This document shows, piece after piece, positions 8,773-18,216 of a stretch of 32,711 nt of DNA. The notes beneath the pieces were generated by a model. It was not told the DNA's origin. It ran no database searches and saw nothing but the letters and a program-made list of their open reading frames with translations. The position numbers were made by a program, and so were the translations under genes. Every line of letters begins with the position of its first letter. Position 1 is the stretch's first letter. Source of the stretch: Gemmatimonadota bacterium (lineage in GTDB: Bacteria > Gemmatimonadota > Gemmatimonadetes > Longimicrobiales > Gaopeijiaceae); assembly GCA_007121775.1 (NCBI GenBank), contig SKJY01000131.1, forward strand, positions 1-32,711, written 5' to 3'.

Positions 8773-9336
8773 TCAGATCCCGTCCAGCCGACCCCGGTGC
8801 ATGCGCCGGATGCGCTCATTGAAGTCATCGCGTAGGGCCTGGAAGCGTAACACCTGGGCCGGCGACATGATCTGAAGGAGTTGGGACTCCTCATCTGCCT
8901 CCAAAAGAGCCTCCTGGGACCGGATGGCACGGGTCTCCGATAGGATCCGTCGGGCCAGCGCCTCATCCCCGCCGGATTCGCGGAAATCCCGGGTCATGTT
9001 GCGCAGCGCTCGGTTTCGTTGCCAGAGTTCACGACGACGTTCCCCCATGTCCGCCATGACCCCGAAGATGGCATCCATGGTCTCCTGGCTGAGCCCGAGC
9101 TCCCGCTCCAACTCTCGTTGGAACTGGGAGTGGACAAAGGCCTGCATCTCCTCTCGGGTCATCTGGTCCGAGGAGGGCGGGTCCACCGATTGCGCCTCCG
9201 CCGGCGATGGGGGGGAAAGCACGACGAGACCCAGGAGCGCGAAAGCCATGGGAACCAGGCCCCTCCGCATCCATCTTGGCCTCCCGAGGAAGGTCTTGTG
9301 GGAGCCTGCTGTCTCCCACGTGGACTGCGCGATCAT
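8773..9336 (-). CDS. Small exported Spy/CpxP-like protein
   Basis: Protein of 187 residues with an N-terminal export signal (hydrophobic core around residues 27-42, likely cleavage after AEA). The rest is almost all charged helix: Met- and Glu-rich segments such as EEMQAFVHSQFQRELERELG, then MGERRRELWQRNRALRN and a C-terminal MSPAQVLRFQALRDDF. This resembles the helical periplasmic Spy/CpxP/zinc-resistance group, where similar genes often sit beside ECF sigma factors; the match is by pattern only. The start used overlaps the anti-sigma stop in ATGA and has GGAGG seven bases upstream. A second start at 9270 also has GGGAGG and gives a shorter, more usual signal peptide. A periplasmic chaperone or stress-sensing role is inferred, and the ligand is unknown. 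Confidence 0.7.
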   Translation of the reverse strand: MIAQSTWETAGSHKTFLGRPRWMRRGLVPMAFALLGLVVLSPPSPAEAQSVDPPSSDQMTREEMQAFVHSQFQRELERELGLSQETMDAIFGVMADMGERRRELWQRNRALRNMTRDFRESGGDEALARRILSETRAIRSQEALLEADEESQLLQIMSPAQVLRFQALRDDFNERIRRMHRGRLDGI

Positions 9337-9857
9337 CTCCTGGCCTCCGAAACAAGCGCCAGGAGGACCTCGTCAGGGAGGGCGTCCAGGACCGGCGCGC
9401 CGGCCACCATCCAGTCGTCTCGATCCACCGCGACCTCGTCGTCTTCCAGGAACGCCGAGAAGAGCAAATCCCCCCCGTTGGCCCCATCCCCGGTCCACAA
9501 GCTTCCGATCCCCAAACCCAGGATGAGAAGTGCCGCAACGGAGGCGGCCCAGCCGCCGAAGCGGACACGCTGTCTGGACGGAGCCGAATTCGGAAGGGCG
9601 GATGGGGGGAGATTGCGATGGACGTGGTGGACCGAGGGCGTCACCGGCGCTTCGACGCGTGCCATGACGGAGGCCACAAGATCCACCGGTGGCTCCGGAC
9701 AGGCCGGGAGGAGCCCTTCGAGGAAGGCGGCCTCCTCAGCACAATCCCCGCAGAGCTGGAGGTGTTGCTTGACCCACACGGCCTCCCCGGCGTCGGAAAT
9801 CCGTCCCTGGATGTGGAGGGGCAGAAGGTCCAGGGCCCGGGCACACCCGTCACCCAT
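9333..9857 (-). CDS. Zinc-finger anti-sigma factor
   Basis: Predicted single-pass membrane anti-sigma factor of 174 residues. The N-terminal cytosolic domain has the ZAS signature HxxxCxxC at His32, Cys36 and Cys39 (QHLQLCGDC). One transmembrane helix lies around residues 101-121, and the periplasmic tail is acidic. The family binds and silences its cognate ECF sigma factor until a signal frees it. The start at 9857 has GGAGGAGG just upstream and overlaps the sigma stop by eight bases. An alternative ATG at 9893, also with a GGGAG site, would overlap by 44 bases and add 12 residues. Its stop overlaps the next gene in ATGA. The context with the sigma gene upstream and an exported helical protein downstream supports the call. 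Confidence 0.85.
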   Translation of the reverse strand: MGDGCARALDLLPLHIQGRISDAGEAVWVKQHLQLCGDCAEEAAFLEGLLPACPEPPVDLVASVMARVEAPVTPSVHHVHRNLPPSALPNSAPSRQRVRFGGWAASVAALLILGLGIGSLWTGDGANGGDLLFSAFLEDDEVAVDRDDWMVAGAPVLDALPDEVLLALVSEARR

Positions 9858-10455
9858 CCGACCTCCTCCGTCGTACCTGGTCTCCTTGCTCATCCAGCAG
9901 CTCCCTCAGTCGTCTGATCCCGTGATGGTAGTTCACCCGGGCAGCCCCCTCGGATGAATCGATGGCGCGTCCCACCTCCCGGAAGCTCAGGCCGTCGAAC
10001 AGGCGGAGTGACACGCTCATCCTCTGTTTTGGCGGGAGGTCTGCCAGCGCCTCCCGGATTCGATGGACCTCGGCCGACCTGAGGGCCGCAGCCTCCGGAC
10101 CTACGCCGTCGTCTTCTATGGGCGGTGCGTCGTCCAGCGCCAACTCCCGGCGCCGTACTCGTCGTCGGAGCGCACCCCGTGCTTCATTTCGGGCGATGGC
10201 CAGTAGCCATGTGCGAAACGAGGAATCTCCCCGAAACCCGGCGAGGTTCCCCAGTGCCCGAACGAAGGTCTCCTGGGTGGCATCTGCCGCCAGGTCCTCA
10301 TCTGCGAAAAGGCCCAGCAGAAAGCGATATACAGTGCCCTGATGCCTGGTTACGAGTTCCGCCATGGCTTCCCGGTCTCCCGAGCGGGCCCTTTGCACCA
10401 AGGGGCCGTCCGGGCGGTCCTCTCCGGGGTTGGGCTGCTGTTCCGGGGCGGTCAC
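9850..10455 (-). CDS. ECF-family RNA polymerase sigma factor
   Basis: Alternative sigma factor of 201 residues. Region 2 spans about residues 20-95: ALVTRHQ-like helix, DLAADATQETFVRAL for core and -10 contacts, then FRGDSSFRTWLLAIARNEARG. Region 4 spans about 125-190, with ALADLPPKQRMSVSLRLFDGLSFREVGRAI forming the helix-turn-helix. There are no sigma regions 1 or 3, as expected for ECF members. The GTG start is preceded by GAGGA at nine bases, and no later start keeps region 2 whole. It heads a three-gene unit with its anti-sigma factor and an exported helical protein. I could not find a clear GGAAC-type autoregulatory promoter in the 118 bases upstream; a small hairpin (10473-10486) lies in the leader. 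Confidence 0.92.
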   Translation of the reverse strand: MTAPEQQPNPGEDRPDGPLVQRARSGDREAMAELVTRHQGTVYRFLLGLFADEDLAADATQETFVRALGNLAGFRGDSSFRTWLLAIARNEARGALRRRVRRRELALDDAPPIEDDGVGPEAAALRSAEVHRIREALADLPPKQRMSVSLRLFDGLSFREVGRAIDSSEGAARVNYHHGIRRLRELLDEQGDQVRRRRSDG

Positions 10456-10520
10456 CGCACCAGTTCCTCAGTTGGGGGATGCCCCAGGTCGGTAGAGCGT
10501 TAAATCGCCAGGGTCGGGGA

Positions 10521-10578
10521 GGTAGGGGCCGGGGGGTGGGCCTTCGCCGTGTGGTGGAGGCTGGTGGGCACCCCTACC
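10521..10578 (-). terminator. Inverted repeat at the end of the HU-family gene
   Basis: GGTAGGGG (10521-10528) and CCCCTACC (10571-10578) are perfect 8-bp complements. The second arm includes the HU stop codon. The 42-base interior is GC-rich and can fold further. There is no U-tract, so termination is only a possibility. Confidence 0.3.
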
Positions 10579-10879
10579 CGTTGGCGCGCTTGGCCGCCCC
10601 CTTGCTCACCTGCGACCGCATATGCTTGGACGGTTTGAAGACCGGCACATGCCGGGCCGGAACTTTCACCGGGTCCCCGGTCCTCGGGTTCCGGGCCGTC
10701 CTGGCCTCTCGCTCCCGGACCTTGAAGGTACCGAAGCCCCGGATCTCGATGTGCTCACCCTCGGCCAGGGCCTGACGCACTGCATTCAGGAAGCCATCGA
10801 CCACCATGGCACAGTCCTTCTTGGTGATCCCGGGCCCGATGGCCTCGGCAACTTGCTCCACGAGATCCGCTTTGGTCAT
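10574..10879 (-). CDS. HU/IHF-family DNA-binding protein
   Basis: Small nucleoid protein of 101 residues that bends and compacts DNA as a dimer. The N-terminal helices (MTKADLVEQVAEAIG, then MVVDGFLNAVRQALAEG) are followed by IEIRGFGTFKVREREARTARNP, which contains the family signature and leads into the DNA-binding arm. ARNPRTGDPVKVPARHVPVFKPSK, with the Pro that intercalates in minor-groove kinks, is complete. GGAGG lies about six bases before the ATG. The sequence is closer to the IHF-like branch in the RGFGTF and FKPSK segments, but the HU/IHF assignment is not certain. It lies alone between carA and the ECF operon. Confidence 0.92.
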   Translation of the reverse strand: MTKADLVEQVAEAIGPGITKKDCAMVVDGFLNAVRQALAEGEHIEIRGFGTFKVREREARTARNPRTGDPVKVPARHVPVFKPSKHMRSQVSKGAAKRANG

Positions 10880-10959
10880 TCATGCCTCCGTCCGGGTTCT
10901 GCCGGTCATTCCATGGTTCGGGCGCCGAGCCGCGACGGAAGTGCCGTGGCCCGAATCAG

Positions 10960-10980
10960 CGGGCGCAAGGGTAACGCCCG
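10960..10980 (-). terminator. Hairpin downstream of carA
   Basis: CGGGCG (10960-10965) and CGCCCG (10975-10980) form a 6-bp stem with a 9-base loop starting 14 bases after the carA stop. A second inverted repeat (TTCGGGC 10917-10923 with GCCCGAA 10949-10955) lies just beyond. Neither is followed by a U-tract. Confidence 0.35.
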
Positions 10981-10993
10981 TGCCGACGGATGG

Positions 10994-12133
10994 TCAAGCG
11001 GAGCCTGCACCGGCGGTTCGGGCCTCCAGGAGGGTCAGGAACCGATCGAAGAGATATCGAGAGTCGTGGGGGCCCGGAGCCGATTCCGGATGGTACTGAA
11101 CCGAGAAGACGGGAAGGTCCAGGTGCTCCACTCCCTCCACTGTTCCATCGTACAGATTCAGGTGGGTAACACGGAGTCTCGGTGCTCCGGGGATGCCGTC
11201 TTCCGGGGTTTCTCCGCCGCGAACGGCGAATCCGTGGTTCTGGGAGGTGATCTCCACACGATCGCCATCCAGGAACCTCACCGGATGGTTGGCTCCGTGG
11301 TGGCCGAAGGGAAGCTTGTAGGTTTCCGCCCCAAAGGCCCGGGCGATGAGCTGGTGCCCCAGGCAGATCCCGAAAATGGGCGTCCCCTCTTCCGCCAACT
11401 CCCGAATGGCGCGAATCGCCTCACCCACCGCCGCCGGGTCCCCGGGACCGTTGGAGATGAAGATCCCGTCCGGCGCCATCTTCCGGATCTCATCCAGCGA
11501 TGTCGAAGCGGGCACTACCGTGACCCGGCACCCCCGCTCTGCCAGGAGGCGTGGTGAGTGAGCCTTCACACCAAAGTCGTATGCCACCACGTGGAACCGC
11601 TCCTCACCCTCGGCTGGGACCTCGTACCGACGGTTGGTGGAAACCCCACACGCCAGGTCCGATCCCTCCATCTTGGGATGAGCCAGGATCCGCTCCATGA
11701 GCTCCGCTTGGGATACATCCGCGGGGGCGATGCCGCCGCGCATGGCGCCGCACTCCCGGAGGTGCAGGGTCAAGGCGCGGGTGTCGATCCCCTGGATCCC
11801 CACCACCCCGTGGTCGGTGAGGTAGGCCTGCAGGGAACCCTGGGATCGCCAGGACGAGGGGAGGCGGGCCGCTTCCCGGACGATGAACCCGGCCACGGCC
11901 GGAACCTCGGACTCCCGATCCTCGTCGTTGACCCCGTAGTTCCCGATGAGGGGATAGGTCATGGTGACGAGTTGGCCGGTGTAGGACGGGTCGGTGAGGA
12001 CCTCCTGGTACCCGGTCATGGCGGTGTTGAAGACCACCTCCCCGAGTGCGACGCCAATGGTTCCCAGGCTGGTACCGTCGAAGCGGCGGCCATCCTCGAG
12101 GAGAAGGTAGGTGGGCTTGAACTCGAACGGCAC
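10994..12133 (-). CDS. carA: Carbamoyl-phosphate synthase small subunit
   Basis: Glutamine amidotransferase subunit of carbamoyl-phosphate synthase, 379 residues, near the E. coli length. It hydrolyses glutamine and channels ammonia to CarB for arginine and pyrimidine synthesis. The N-terminal CPSase domain begins [11 protein letters not shown] and includes [19 protein letters not shown]. The class I amidotransferase domain has the nucleophile Cys257 in GICLGHQ, and His348 and Glu350 in [12 protein letters not shown] and [10 protein letters not shown] are also conserved. The large subunit gene carB is not next to it; the neighbours are an HU gene and a divergent RNase H gene. A plausible promoter lies 43-70 bases upstream. 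Confidence 0.96.
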   Translation of the reverse strand: MPFEFKPTYLLLEDGRRFDGTSLGTIGVALGEVVFNTAMTGYQEVLTDPSYTGQLVTMTYPLIGNYGVNDEDRESEVPAVAGFIVREAARLPSSWRSQGSLQAYLTDHGVVGIQGIDTRALTLHLRECGAMRGGIAPADVSQAELMERILAHPKMEGSDLACGVSTNRRYEVPAEGEERFHVVAYDFGVKAHSPRLLAERGCRVTVVPASTSLDEIRKMAPDGIFISNGPGDPAAVGEAIRAIRELAEEGTPIFGICLGHQLIARAFGAETYKLPFGHHGANHPVRFLDGDRVEITSQNHGFAVRGGETPEDGIPGAPRLRVTHLNLYDGTVEGVEHLDLPVFSVQYHPESAPGPHDSRYLFDRFLTLLEARTAGAGSA

Positions 12134-12175
12134 GGGACCCCCGGTACGTGGGAATGGGCGTGGAAGTGTTTCCGG

Positions 12176-12203
12176 AATGTAGGAGGAGGACGGAAGCGGT
12201 CAA
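12176..12203 (-). promoter_or_regulatory. Predicted carA promoter
   Basis: On the minus strand TTGACC (12198-12203) and TACATT (12176-12181) are separated by 16 bases, matching the sigma-70 consensus at five and four of six positions. The expected start lies about 35 bases before the carA ATG. The rest of the 203-base divergent region shows no clear promoter for the RNase H gene, although TTGACT occurs on the plus strand at 12232. Confidence 0.4.
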
Positions 12204-12336
12204 CACGGAGCCGGAACGGGTCCGTCCGGCCTTGACTTTCCCACGGCCCAGAGGCTCCGTTCACCTCGCTGCGGACCCGCGGATGGATCCTGCTAGAAGT
12301 TCCATCCACCACTAAGCACCTCTTCCTCTTCCAACA

Positions 12337-12945
12337 GTGAGCACCGTGAGCGAGACATCGTCCCGTCCCTTCGTCATGATCCATGCAGACGAGTCCTGCC
12401 TGGGAAATCAATTCCAGGATCGCCACAATCCCGGAGGCGCTGCCGGCCTGGTGGAGTTCTGGGACGGCTCGGAGTGGATCCGTCGTGACTTCTGGGTCGC
12501 CGAACCCGACACCACCAACAACCGGATGGCCCTTCGGAGCGCCATCGAGGGGCTGGGCCGGCTCCGTAAGCCCTGCCGGGTCCGGTTCGTCTCCGATTCC
12601 CAGTATCTGGTGAAGGGGATCACCGAGTGGATCCACGGTTGGAAGAAGCGGGGGTGGAAGCGGAAGGCCGGGCCCATCGAGAACCTGGAACTCTGGAAGG
12701 AGTTGGACCGCGCTGTGCAACGACATACCCTGGAGTGGCGCTGGGTCCGGGGGCATGCCGGCCATCCCCGGAACGAGTATGCCAACGACCTGGCAGTGGA
12801 GGCGGCCAGATCACAGACCTCGTCGGAGGGACTCGAGCCGTCAGGATTCGAGGAATGGCTTGAGAAGGAGCGGGATCGAGCTGGCCGGTACCTGGACTTC
12901 ATGGAGTTCCTTCCTCCGGAAACGGCGAAGGGGGAGAGGAGCTGA
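12337..12945 (+). CDS. RNase H-fold protein with altered active site
   Basis: RNase HI homologue of 202 residues. The fold is clear and close to E. coli RnhA: HADESCLGN, TTNNRMALRSAIEGL, FVSDSQYLVKGITEWIHGWKKRGW, then WRWVRGHAGHPRNE. By this alignment Asp18 (E. coli Asp10), Asp87 (Asp70) and His140 (His124) are kept. The Glu48 position is Ala65 and the Asp134 position is Asn150. Two of four metal-binding carboxylates are therefore replaced. Asn at the last site is tolerated in E. coli according to the literature, but loss of Glu48 usually cripples catalysis, so activity is doubtful unless Glu71 or another residue substitutes. A seven-residue insert follows SCLGN, and residues 160-202 form an extra charged helical tail. 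The start is GTG at 12337; GTG at 12346 is possible. No ribosome site is visible. Confidence 0.85.
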   Translation: MSTVSETSSRPFVMIHADESCLGNQFQDRHNPGGAAGLVEFWDGSEWIRRDFWVAEPDTTNNRMALRSAIEGLGRLRKPCRVRFVSDSQYLVKGITEWIHGWKKRGWKRKAGPIENLELWKELDRAVQRHTLEWRWVRGHAGHPRNEYANDLAVEAARSQTSSEGLEPSGFEEWLEKERDRAGRYLDFMEFLPPETAKGERS

Positions 12946-12970
12946 GTCGCTCCCCTCCCCCCTTACCCTC

Positions 12971-12988
12971 CCACCGCGCAGTCGGTGG
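12971..12988. terminator. Possible hairpin between convergent genes
   Basis: CCACCG (12971-12976) and CGGTGG (12983-12988) form a perfect 6-bp stem around a 6-base loop in the 44-base gap between the convergent RNase H and E2 genes. There is no U-tract on either strand. Confidence 0.35.
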
Positions 12989-12989
12989 A

Positions 12990-14363
12990 TCAGCCGTCGT
13001 CGGGGAAGGTTTCCATGACCTCCTTCAGATCGGCCAGGAAGCGGGCTGCATCGGCCCCGTCCACGATGCGGTGGTCGTAGCCCAGGGAGAAGATGGAGCG
13101 CTTCCGAATGGCGATGGAGTCGCCGCCGGTGGCTGGGTCCTCCACCACCACAACCCGCTTCTCGATGGCGCCGGTCCCCAGGATTCCCGCTGTACCCTTG
13201 GGGATGATGGGGAGTCCCACCATGGTCCCCAGGACTCCCGGATTGGTGATGGAGAAGGTGGCCCCTTGGATCTCCTGAGGGGCCAACTGCCGAGAACGGG
13301 CCCGATCCGCCAGATCCACGATCTTCTTCCCGATGCCCACGAGAGAGAGGTGATCCGCATCCCGGATCACCGGCACAATTAGGCCCGGGTCCAGATCCAC
13401 GGCCACACCGATGTTCACGTTGGCTCGGTAGATGATGTTATTCCCCGACGCCGTGGCGTTGAGGGTCGGGTAGTCCCGCAGAACCCGGGAGAGGGCCCAG
13501 ACCACGAATGCGGTGAAGCTGACCCGGGCGCCCTGCTCCGCCCAGCGCTTCTTGCCCTCCCGACGGATCTGGTCGATCCGGGTGAAGTCGATCTCGATGA
13601 AGGAGTGGACGTGGGGGGCTATCCGCTTGGCCACCACCATGTGTTCAGCAGTGAGCCGCCGGATCTTGTCCATGGGCTCGACCCGGTCTGCGTCCCGCAC
13701 CGGGAATTCGGGGTTCTGTACCTGGTTGTAGAAGGCGGTCCAGATATCCGAAGGTGCTGCGGCCGCAGCCGGACGGGGAGCGGTCGCCGGCTGGACCGGC
13801 GCACCGGGAGTCGGTGCGGCTGGAGCCGGAGCCGAGCGATCGTCTTCACGACGCTTCAGATGGGCTTCCAGATCCTGCTTCGTCACACGTCCGGCGTATC
13901 CGGAGCCTTCCACTGTCGACAGATCGACACCGTGCTCCTCGGCCATGCGCCGGACCACAGGGGTGGAGCGTTGCCGCAGGCGTTCCTCCTCGGAACCGGG
14001 CTTGCCTTGCGACCTCTCCGGGGTCGGGGCCGGAGCTGGGGAGGCAGGCTCGGGGTCCGGCGCGGCTGCGGTCTCGGACTCGTCTGCTGCCGACGGAGGC
14101 GGGGTTGCCGCCGGAGCCCCACCCTCCGTATCCAGGTAGGCCACGATGGTGCCCACCTCAACGGTCTCTCCCTCCTGCACCGCAACCTCTACCAGGGTTC
14201 CCGACTGGGGAGCAGGGATCTCCGCGTCCACCTTGTCGGTGGAGATCTCCAGGATGGGCTCATCCCGTTCAACGGTGTCACCGACGTTCTTGAGCCACTT
14301 CGAGACGGTGCCTTCAGCGATGGATTCGCCCATCTGGGGCATGGGCACTTCGATCCGAGCCAC
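12990..14363 (-). CDS. 2-oxoacid dehydrogenase E2 acyltransferase
   Basis: Lipoylated core enzyme of a 2-oxoacid dehydrogenase complex, 457 residues, moving the acyl group from lipoamide to CoA. The lipoyl domain (1-80) carries the lipoate site Lys44 in EISTDKVDAE. A Pro/Ala-rich linker is followed by the peripheral-subunit-binding domain (about 120-165, STPVVRRMAEEHGVDLSTV), a second Ala/Pro linker and the catalytic domain (about 215-457) with the HRIVDG active-site motif at 431-436. The GTG start has GGAG seven bases upstream; the open frame continues 55 codons further without conservation. Family resemblance suggests a succinyl- or branched-chain-type E2, but substrate class cannot be settled, and no E1 or E3 gene is adjacent. 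Confidence 0.92.
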   Translation of the reverse strand: MARIEVPMPQMGESIAEGTVSKWLKNVGDTVERDEPILEISTDKVDAEIPAPQSGTLVEVAVQEGETVEVGTIVAYLDTEGGAPAATPPPSAADESETAAAPDPEPASPAPAPTPERSQGKPGSEEERLRQRSTPVVRRMAEEHGVDLSTVEGSGYAGRVTKQDLEAHLKRREDDRSAPAPAAPTPGAPVQPATAPRPAAAAAPSDIWTAFYNQVQNPEFPVRDADRVEPMDKIRRLTAEHMVVAKRIAPHVHSFIEIDFTRIDQIRREGKKRWAEQGARVSFTAFVVWALSRVLRDYPTLNATASGNNIIYRANVNIGVAVDLDPGLIVPVIRDADHLSLVGIGKKIVDLADRARSRQLAPQEIQGATFSITNPGVLGTMVGLPIIPKGTAGILGTGAIEKRVVVVEDPATGGDSIAIRKRSIFSLGYDHRIVDGADAARFLADLKEVMETFPDDG

Positions 14364-14519
14364 GTTGATTCTCCGTCGTCCGTAGGAGTGGGAAGGGGCG
14401 TACGCGGAAACGGGCCGCAAGGGAAGACTGACCGAGCCCGGCGGGGCCCCGGCGCCGTTTCGACCCCAGGAGTCTAATCCAGCCGCCTTCTCCCACAAAG
14501 GGAGGAAGGGGGCACCTCG

Positions 14520-14572
14520 AAAAAACAAACGCCGCCTCCCAAGACCCCTACCTGGGGTACTCGGGAGGCGGC
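14520..14572 (-). terminator. Rho-independent terminator after secG
   Basis: GCCGCCTCCC (14531-14540) pairs perfectly with GGGAGGCGGC (14563-14572), and ACCCC/GGGGT (14544-14548, 14554-14558) extends the stem inward around a 5-base loop. On the minus strand the stem is followed by GTTTGTTTTTTCG. It lies 31 bases after the secG stop and is the clearest terminator in the window, ending the long colinear run of genes. Confidence 0.9.
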
Positions 14573-14603
14573 GGAACCCGACCGGAGTGGGATCACCGTC
14601 GGA

Positions 14604-14975
14604 TCAGGGCTGTTCCGGCAGGATCACCTCGTCACCACCAGCCGGGGGCGCCGGGGTGTCTTCACCCGTCCCTGGAATCACGGGAGCGGGCTGGGTGGGA
14701 ATCTGCTGGAGATCCTGCTGCAGGATCGACCCGGGAGCCTGCGCCCGGGACGACAGGATTGCCAGGATGAGGGCAAGTACCATGAAGGCGGCGCCCCCCG
14801 CCCAGGTGGCCCTCACCAGGAAGGTCGTGGCCTGCCGACCACCCAGAACACCCTCGGTAGAGGTCACTCCTCCACCCATGGCCGCGAGTCCCCCTCCCTT
14901 CCCTGCCTGCAGGAGGATGATGACGGTCAGGAAGATCCCGATGAGAACGAGCAGAACAAGAAAGAAGGTGTACAT
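14604..14975 (-). CDS. secG: Preprotein translocase subunit SecG
   Basis: Small membrane subunit of the SecYEG translocon, 123 residues. Two transmembrane helices are visible, around residues 3-23 and 53-75. Between them is the conserved cytosolic loop QAGKGGGLAAMGGG. ATTFLVRATW opens the second helix, as in other SecG proteins. The C-terminal 45 residues are a Pro/Gln-rich tail with no known role; many SecG proteins have such variable tails. The position after tpiA is a common arrangement (gap-pgk-tpiA-secG). A consensus -35 hexamer TTGACA (15046-15051) lies upstream, but its best -10 partner, GACCTT, is poor. Confidence 0.93.
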   Translation of the reverse strand: MYTFFLVLLVLIGIFLTVIILLQAGKGGGLAAMGGGVTSTEGVLGGRQATTFLVRATWAGGAAFMVLALILAILSSRAQAPGSILQQDLQQIPTQPAPVIPGTGEDTPAPPAGGDEVILPEQP

Positions 14976-15093
14976 GAGCTTGGGGTCCAGGCCTCTTTCG
15001 AAAGATTCCAGATCAGCATGGAAAGGTCACGGGGAGAAGACTCCCTGTCAACCGGGGAAAGATCATGAACTCCGTAGGGTTCACGGTCTCCAG

Positions 15094-15869
15094 TCAGGCG
15101 GCCTGGATGATCCTGGAGAAGCCGTCCGGATCCAGCGACGCTCCTCCTACCAGAACCCCGTCCACTTCCGGTGCTTCCATGAGCTCCCCGGCGTTGTCGG
15201 GCTTCACGGATCCCCCATAGAGGATGGGGACGGCCCTGCCCACCGACGACCCCAGTCGCTCCACCAGGTGGTTTCGGAGTGCCTGGTGGGCTGCGGAGGC
15301 GTCGTCGGGTGTGGCCGTGCGGCCCGTGCCGATGGCCCAAACCGGCTCGTAGGCCAGAAGGAAGGGTGCGTCGCCGGAGGCGACTTTCGACCGGATGGTG
15401 TCGGATCCCAGGACCGCATCCAGTTGGCGAAGGATGACCTCCTCCACCCGATCCGCCTCCCGTTCTCCGAGCTTCTCACCGACGCAGAGGACGGGGGTGA
15501 GGCCGGAACGGAGCACCGCCGCCACCTTCTGCAGGGTGTCTCCGTCCGTTTCACCGAAGACGTGGCGTCGTTCGGAATGACCCACCAGCACGTACCTGGC
15601 GCCGGCCGCCGCAGCCATGGGCGCGGAAATCTCCCCTGTGAAGGCGCCTGAGTCCTCGGCGTGCACATTCTGCACGCCCAAATGGACCCGCTGGGCCAGC
15701 CCCGCGCTCTCCAGCCCGGCCCTTAGCCCTGCGAGCGCCAATGCGGGAGGAAACAGGAGGACATGGGCGGTGACGTTGTCGCCGATGTTCAGACCAAGAG
15801 GGAACTCCCTGGCCTCTTCAGGGCCGTGATTCATCTTCCAGTTCCCGGCAACCACCTTCCTGGGTACGG

Positions 15870-15873
<4 letters not shown>
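15094..15873 (-). CDS. tpiA: Triosephosphate isomerase
   Basis: Glycolytic enzyme of 259 residues interconverting glyceraldehyde 3-phosphate and dihydroxyacetone phosphate in the cytosol. Catalytic residues are all present: Lys13 in GNWKMN, His99 in VGHSERR and Glu176 in AYEPVWAIGTG. The phosphate-binding ILYGGSV and GVLVGGASL segments close the TIM barrel. The ATG overlaps the pgk stop in ATGA, implying coupled translation. It is third in the gap-pgk-tpiA glycolytic operon. Confidence 0.98.
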
Positions 15874-17117
<1,244 letters not shown>

Positions 17118-17121
17118 CAGG

Positions 17122-18144
17122 TCAGTCCTCCCCCTCGAGGCGCTCCCCGATGTAGCGGACCATGTCCAACACCCGCATGGAGTAACCCCATTCGTTGTCG
17201 TACCAGGCCAGGACCTTGACCATACGGTTCTGCGTCACCGATGTGGAGGCGAGATCAACAATGGAGGAAGCGGGGTTTCCGATGAAATCCGTGGACACCA
17301 GGAGTTCCTCGGCCACATCCAGGACTCCGGCCATGGGGCCCTGGGCCATCTCCCGGAACGCCAGGTTCACCTCGTCCACCGTCACATCCTGCTCTACCTC
17401 GGCGACCAGATCCACCAGGGAGACATTGGGAGTGGGCACCCGGATGGCCATGCCGTCGATCCTACCCTCGACCTCCGGGAGGACCAGGGACGTGGCCCGA
17501 GCGGCGCCAGTGGTGGTGGGGATCATGGACACGGCGGCGGCACGGGCCCGCCGGAGGTCCTTGTGGGGCGCGTCCAGCGTCGTCTGGTCGTTGGTGTAGG
17601 AGTGGATGGTGGTCATGAGCCCCCGGACGAAGCCGAACCGCTCAATGAGCACCTTCACCACCGGCGCCAGACAGTTGGTGGTGCAGCTGGCGTTGGAGAT
17701 CACGTGGTGGTTGGCCGGGTCATAGCTGTCCTCGTTCACGCCCAGAACGACGGTGACGTCCTCGTTCTTTCCGGGGGCGGAAATGAGAACCTTCTCGGCG
17801 CCTGCGGCCAGATGCCTGGCGGCATCGTCGCGCTTCGTGAAGCGACCCGAGGATTCCACCACGACCTGAACACCCAGCTCACCCCAGGGCAGATCCTCCG
17901 GCTTCGGCTCACTGAGAACCTTCACCTCCCTCCCATCGATCCGGATCCCGTCCTCGGTGACCTCCACCCGTCCCGGGAAGGTCCGATGCACCGAATCGTA
18001 CTTGAAGAGGTGGGCCAGGGTGGACGCATCGGTGAGATCGTTCACAGCGACGATCTCCACATCGTCCTTCCCCGATTCCATTACAGCACGCAGTACGAGG
18101 CGGCCGATGCGGCCGAACCCATTGATCCCTACACGAATCGCCAT
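17122..18144 (-). CDS. gap: Glyceraldehyde-3-phosphate dehydrogenase
   Basis: NAD-dependent glycolytic dehydrogenase, 340 residues. The dinucleotide motif [10 protein letters not shown] starts at residue 7, and VAVNDLTD (Asn34, Asp35) indicates NAD preference. The nucleophile is Cys154 in [12 protein letters not shown], and the partner His lies in the following [10 protein letters not shown] segment. It is first in gap-pgk-tpiA-secG. Two tandem 19-bp repeats lie directly before the start codon, between it and comF. The nearest ribosome-site-like sequence, GGGGAG, is inside the repeat about 11 bases from the ATG. Confidence 0.98.
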   Translation of the reverse strand: MAIRVGINGFGRIGRLVLRAVMESGKDDVEIVAVNDLTDASTLAHLFKYDSVHRTFPGRVEVTEDGIRIDGREVKVLSEPKPEDLPWGELGVQVVVESSGRFTKRDDAARHLAAGAEKVLISAPGKNEDVTVVLGVNEDSYDPANHHVISNASCTTNCLAPVVKVLIERFGFVRGLMTTIHSYTNDQTTLDAPHKDLRRARAAAVSMIPTTTGAARATSLVLPEVEGRIDGMAIRVPTPNVSLVDLVAEVEQDVTVDEVNLAFREMAQGPMAGVLDVAEELLVSTDFIGNPASSIVDLASTSVTQNRMVKVLAWYDNEWGYSMRVLDMVRYIGERLEGED

Positions 18145-18148
18145 GGTG

Positions 18149-18186
18149 GTATGGACTCCCCTGAGTCGTATGGACTCCCCTGAGTG
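18149..18186 (-). repeat. Tandem 19-bp repeat before gap
   Basis: Two head-to-tail copies of GTATGGACTCCCCTGAGT plus one variable base (18149-18167 and 18168-18186). Each copy contains an ACTC-N4-GAGT dyad, so two identical half-symmetric sites lie 19 bp apart in the gap leader. It could be an operator pair or a chance slippage duplication. Confidence 0.7.
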
Positions 18187-18216
18187 GTCGTATTGATTTG
18201 AGTGTGCGCTTCCGGT

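Noticed and set aside
15023-15051. Possible internal promoter before secG (TTGACA with GACCTT)
   Set aside because: The -35 is exact, but the -10 matches only two of six positions, so it was not listed as a feature.
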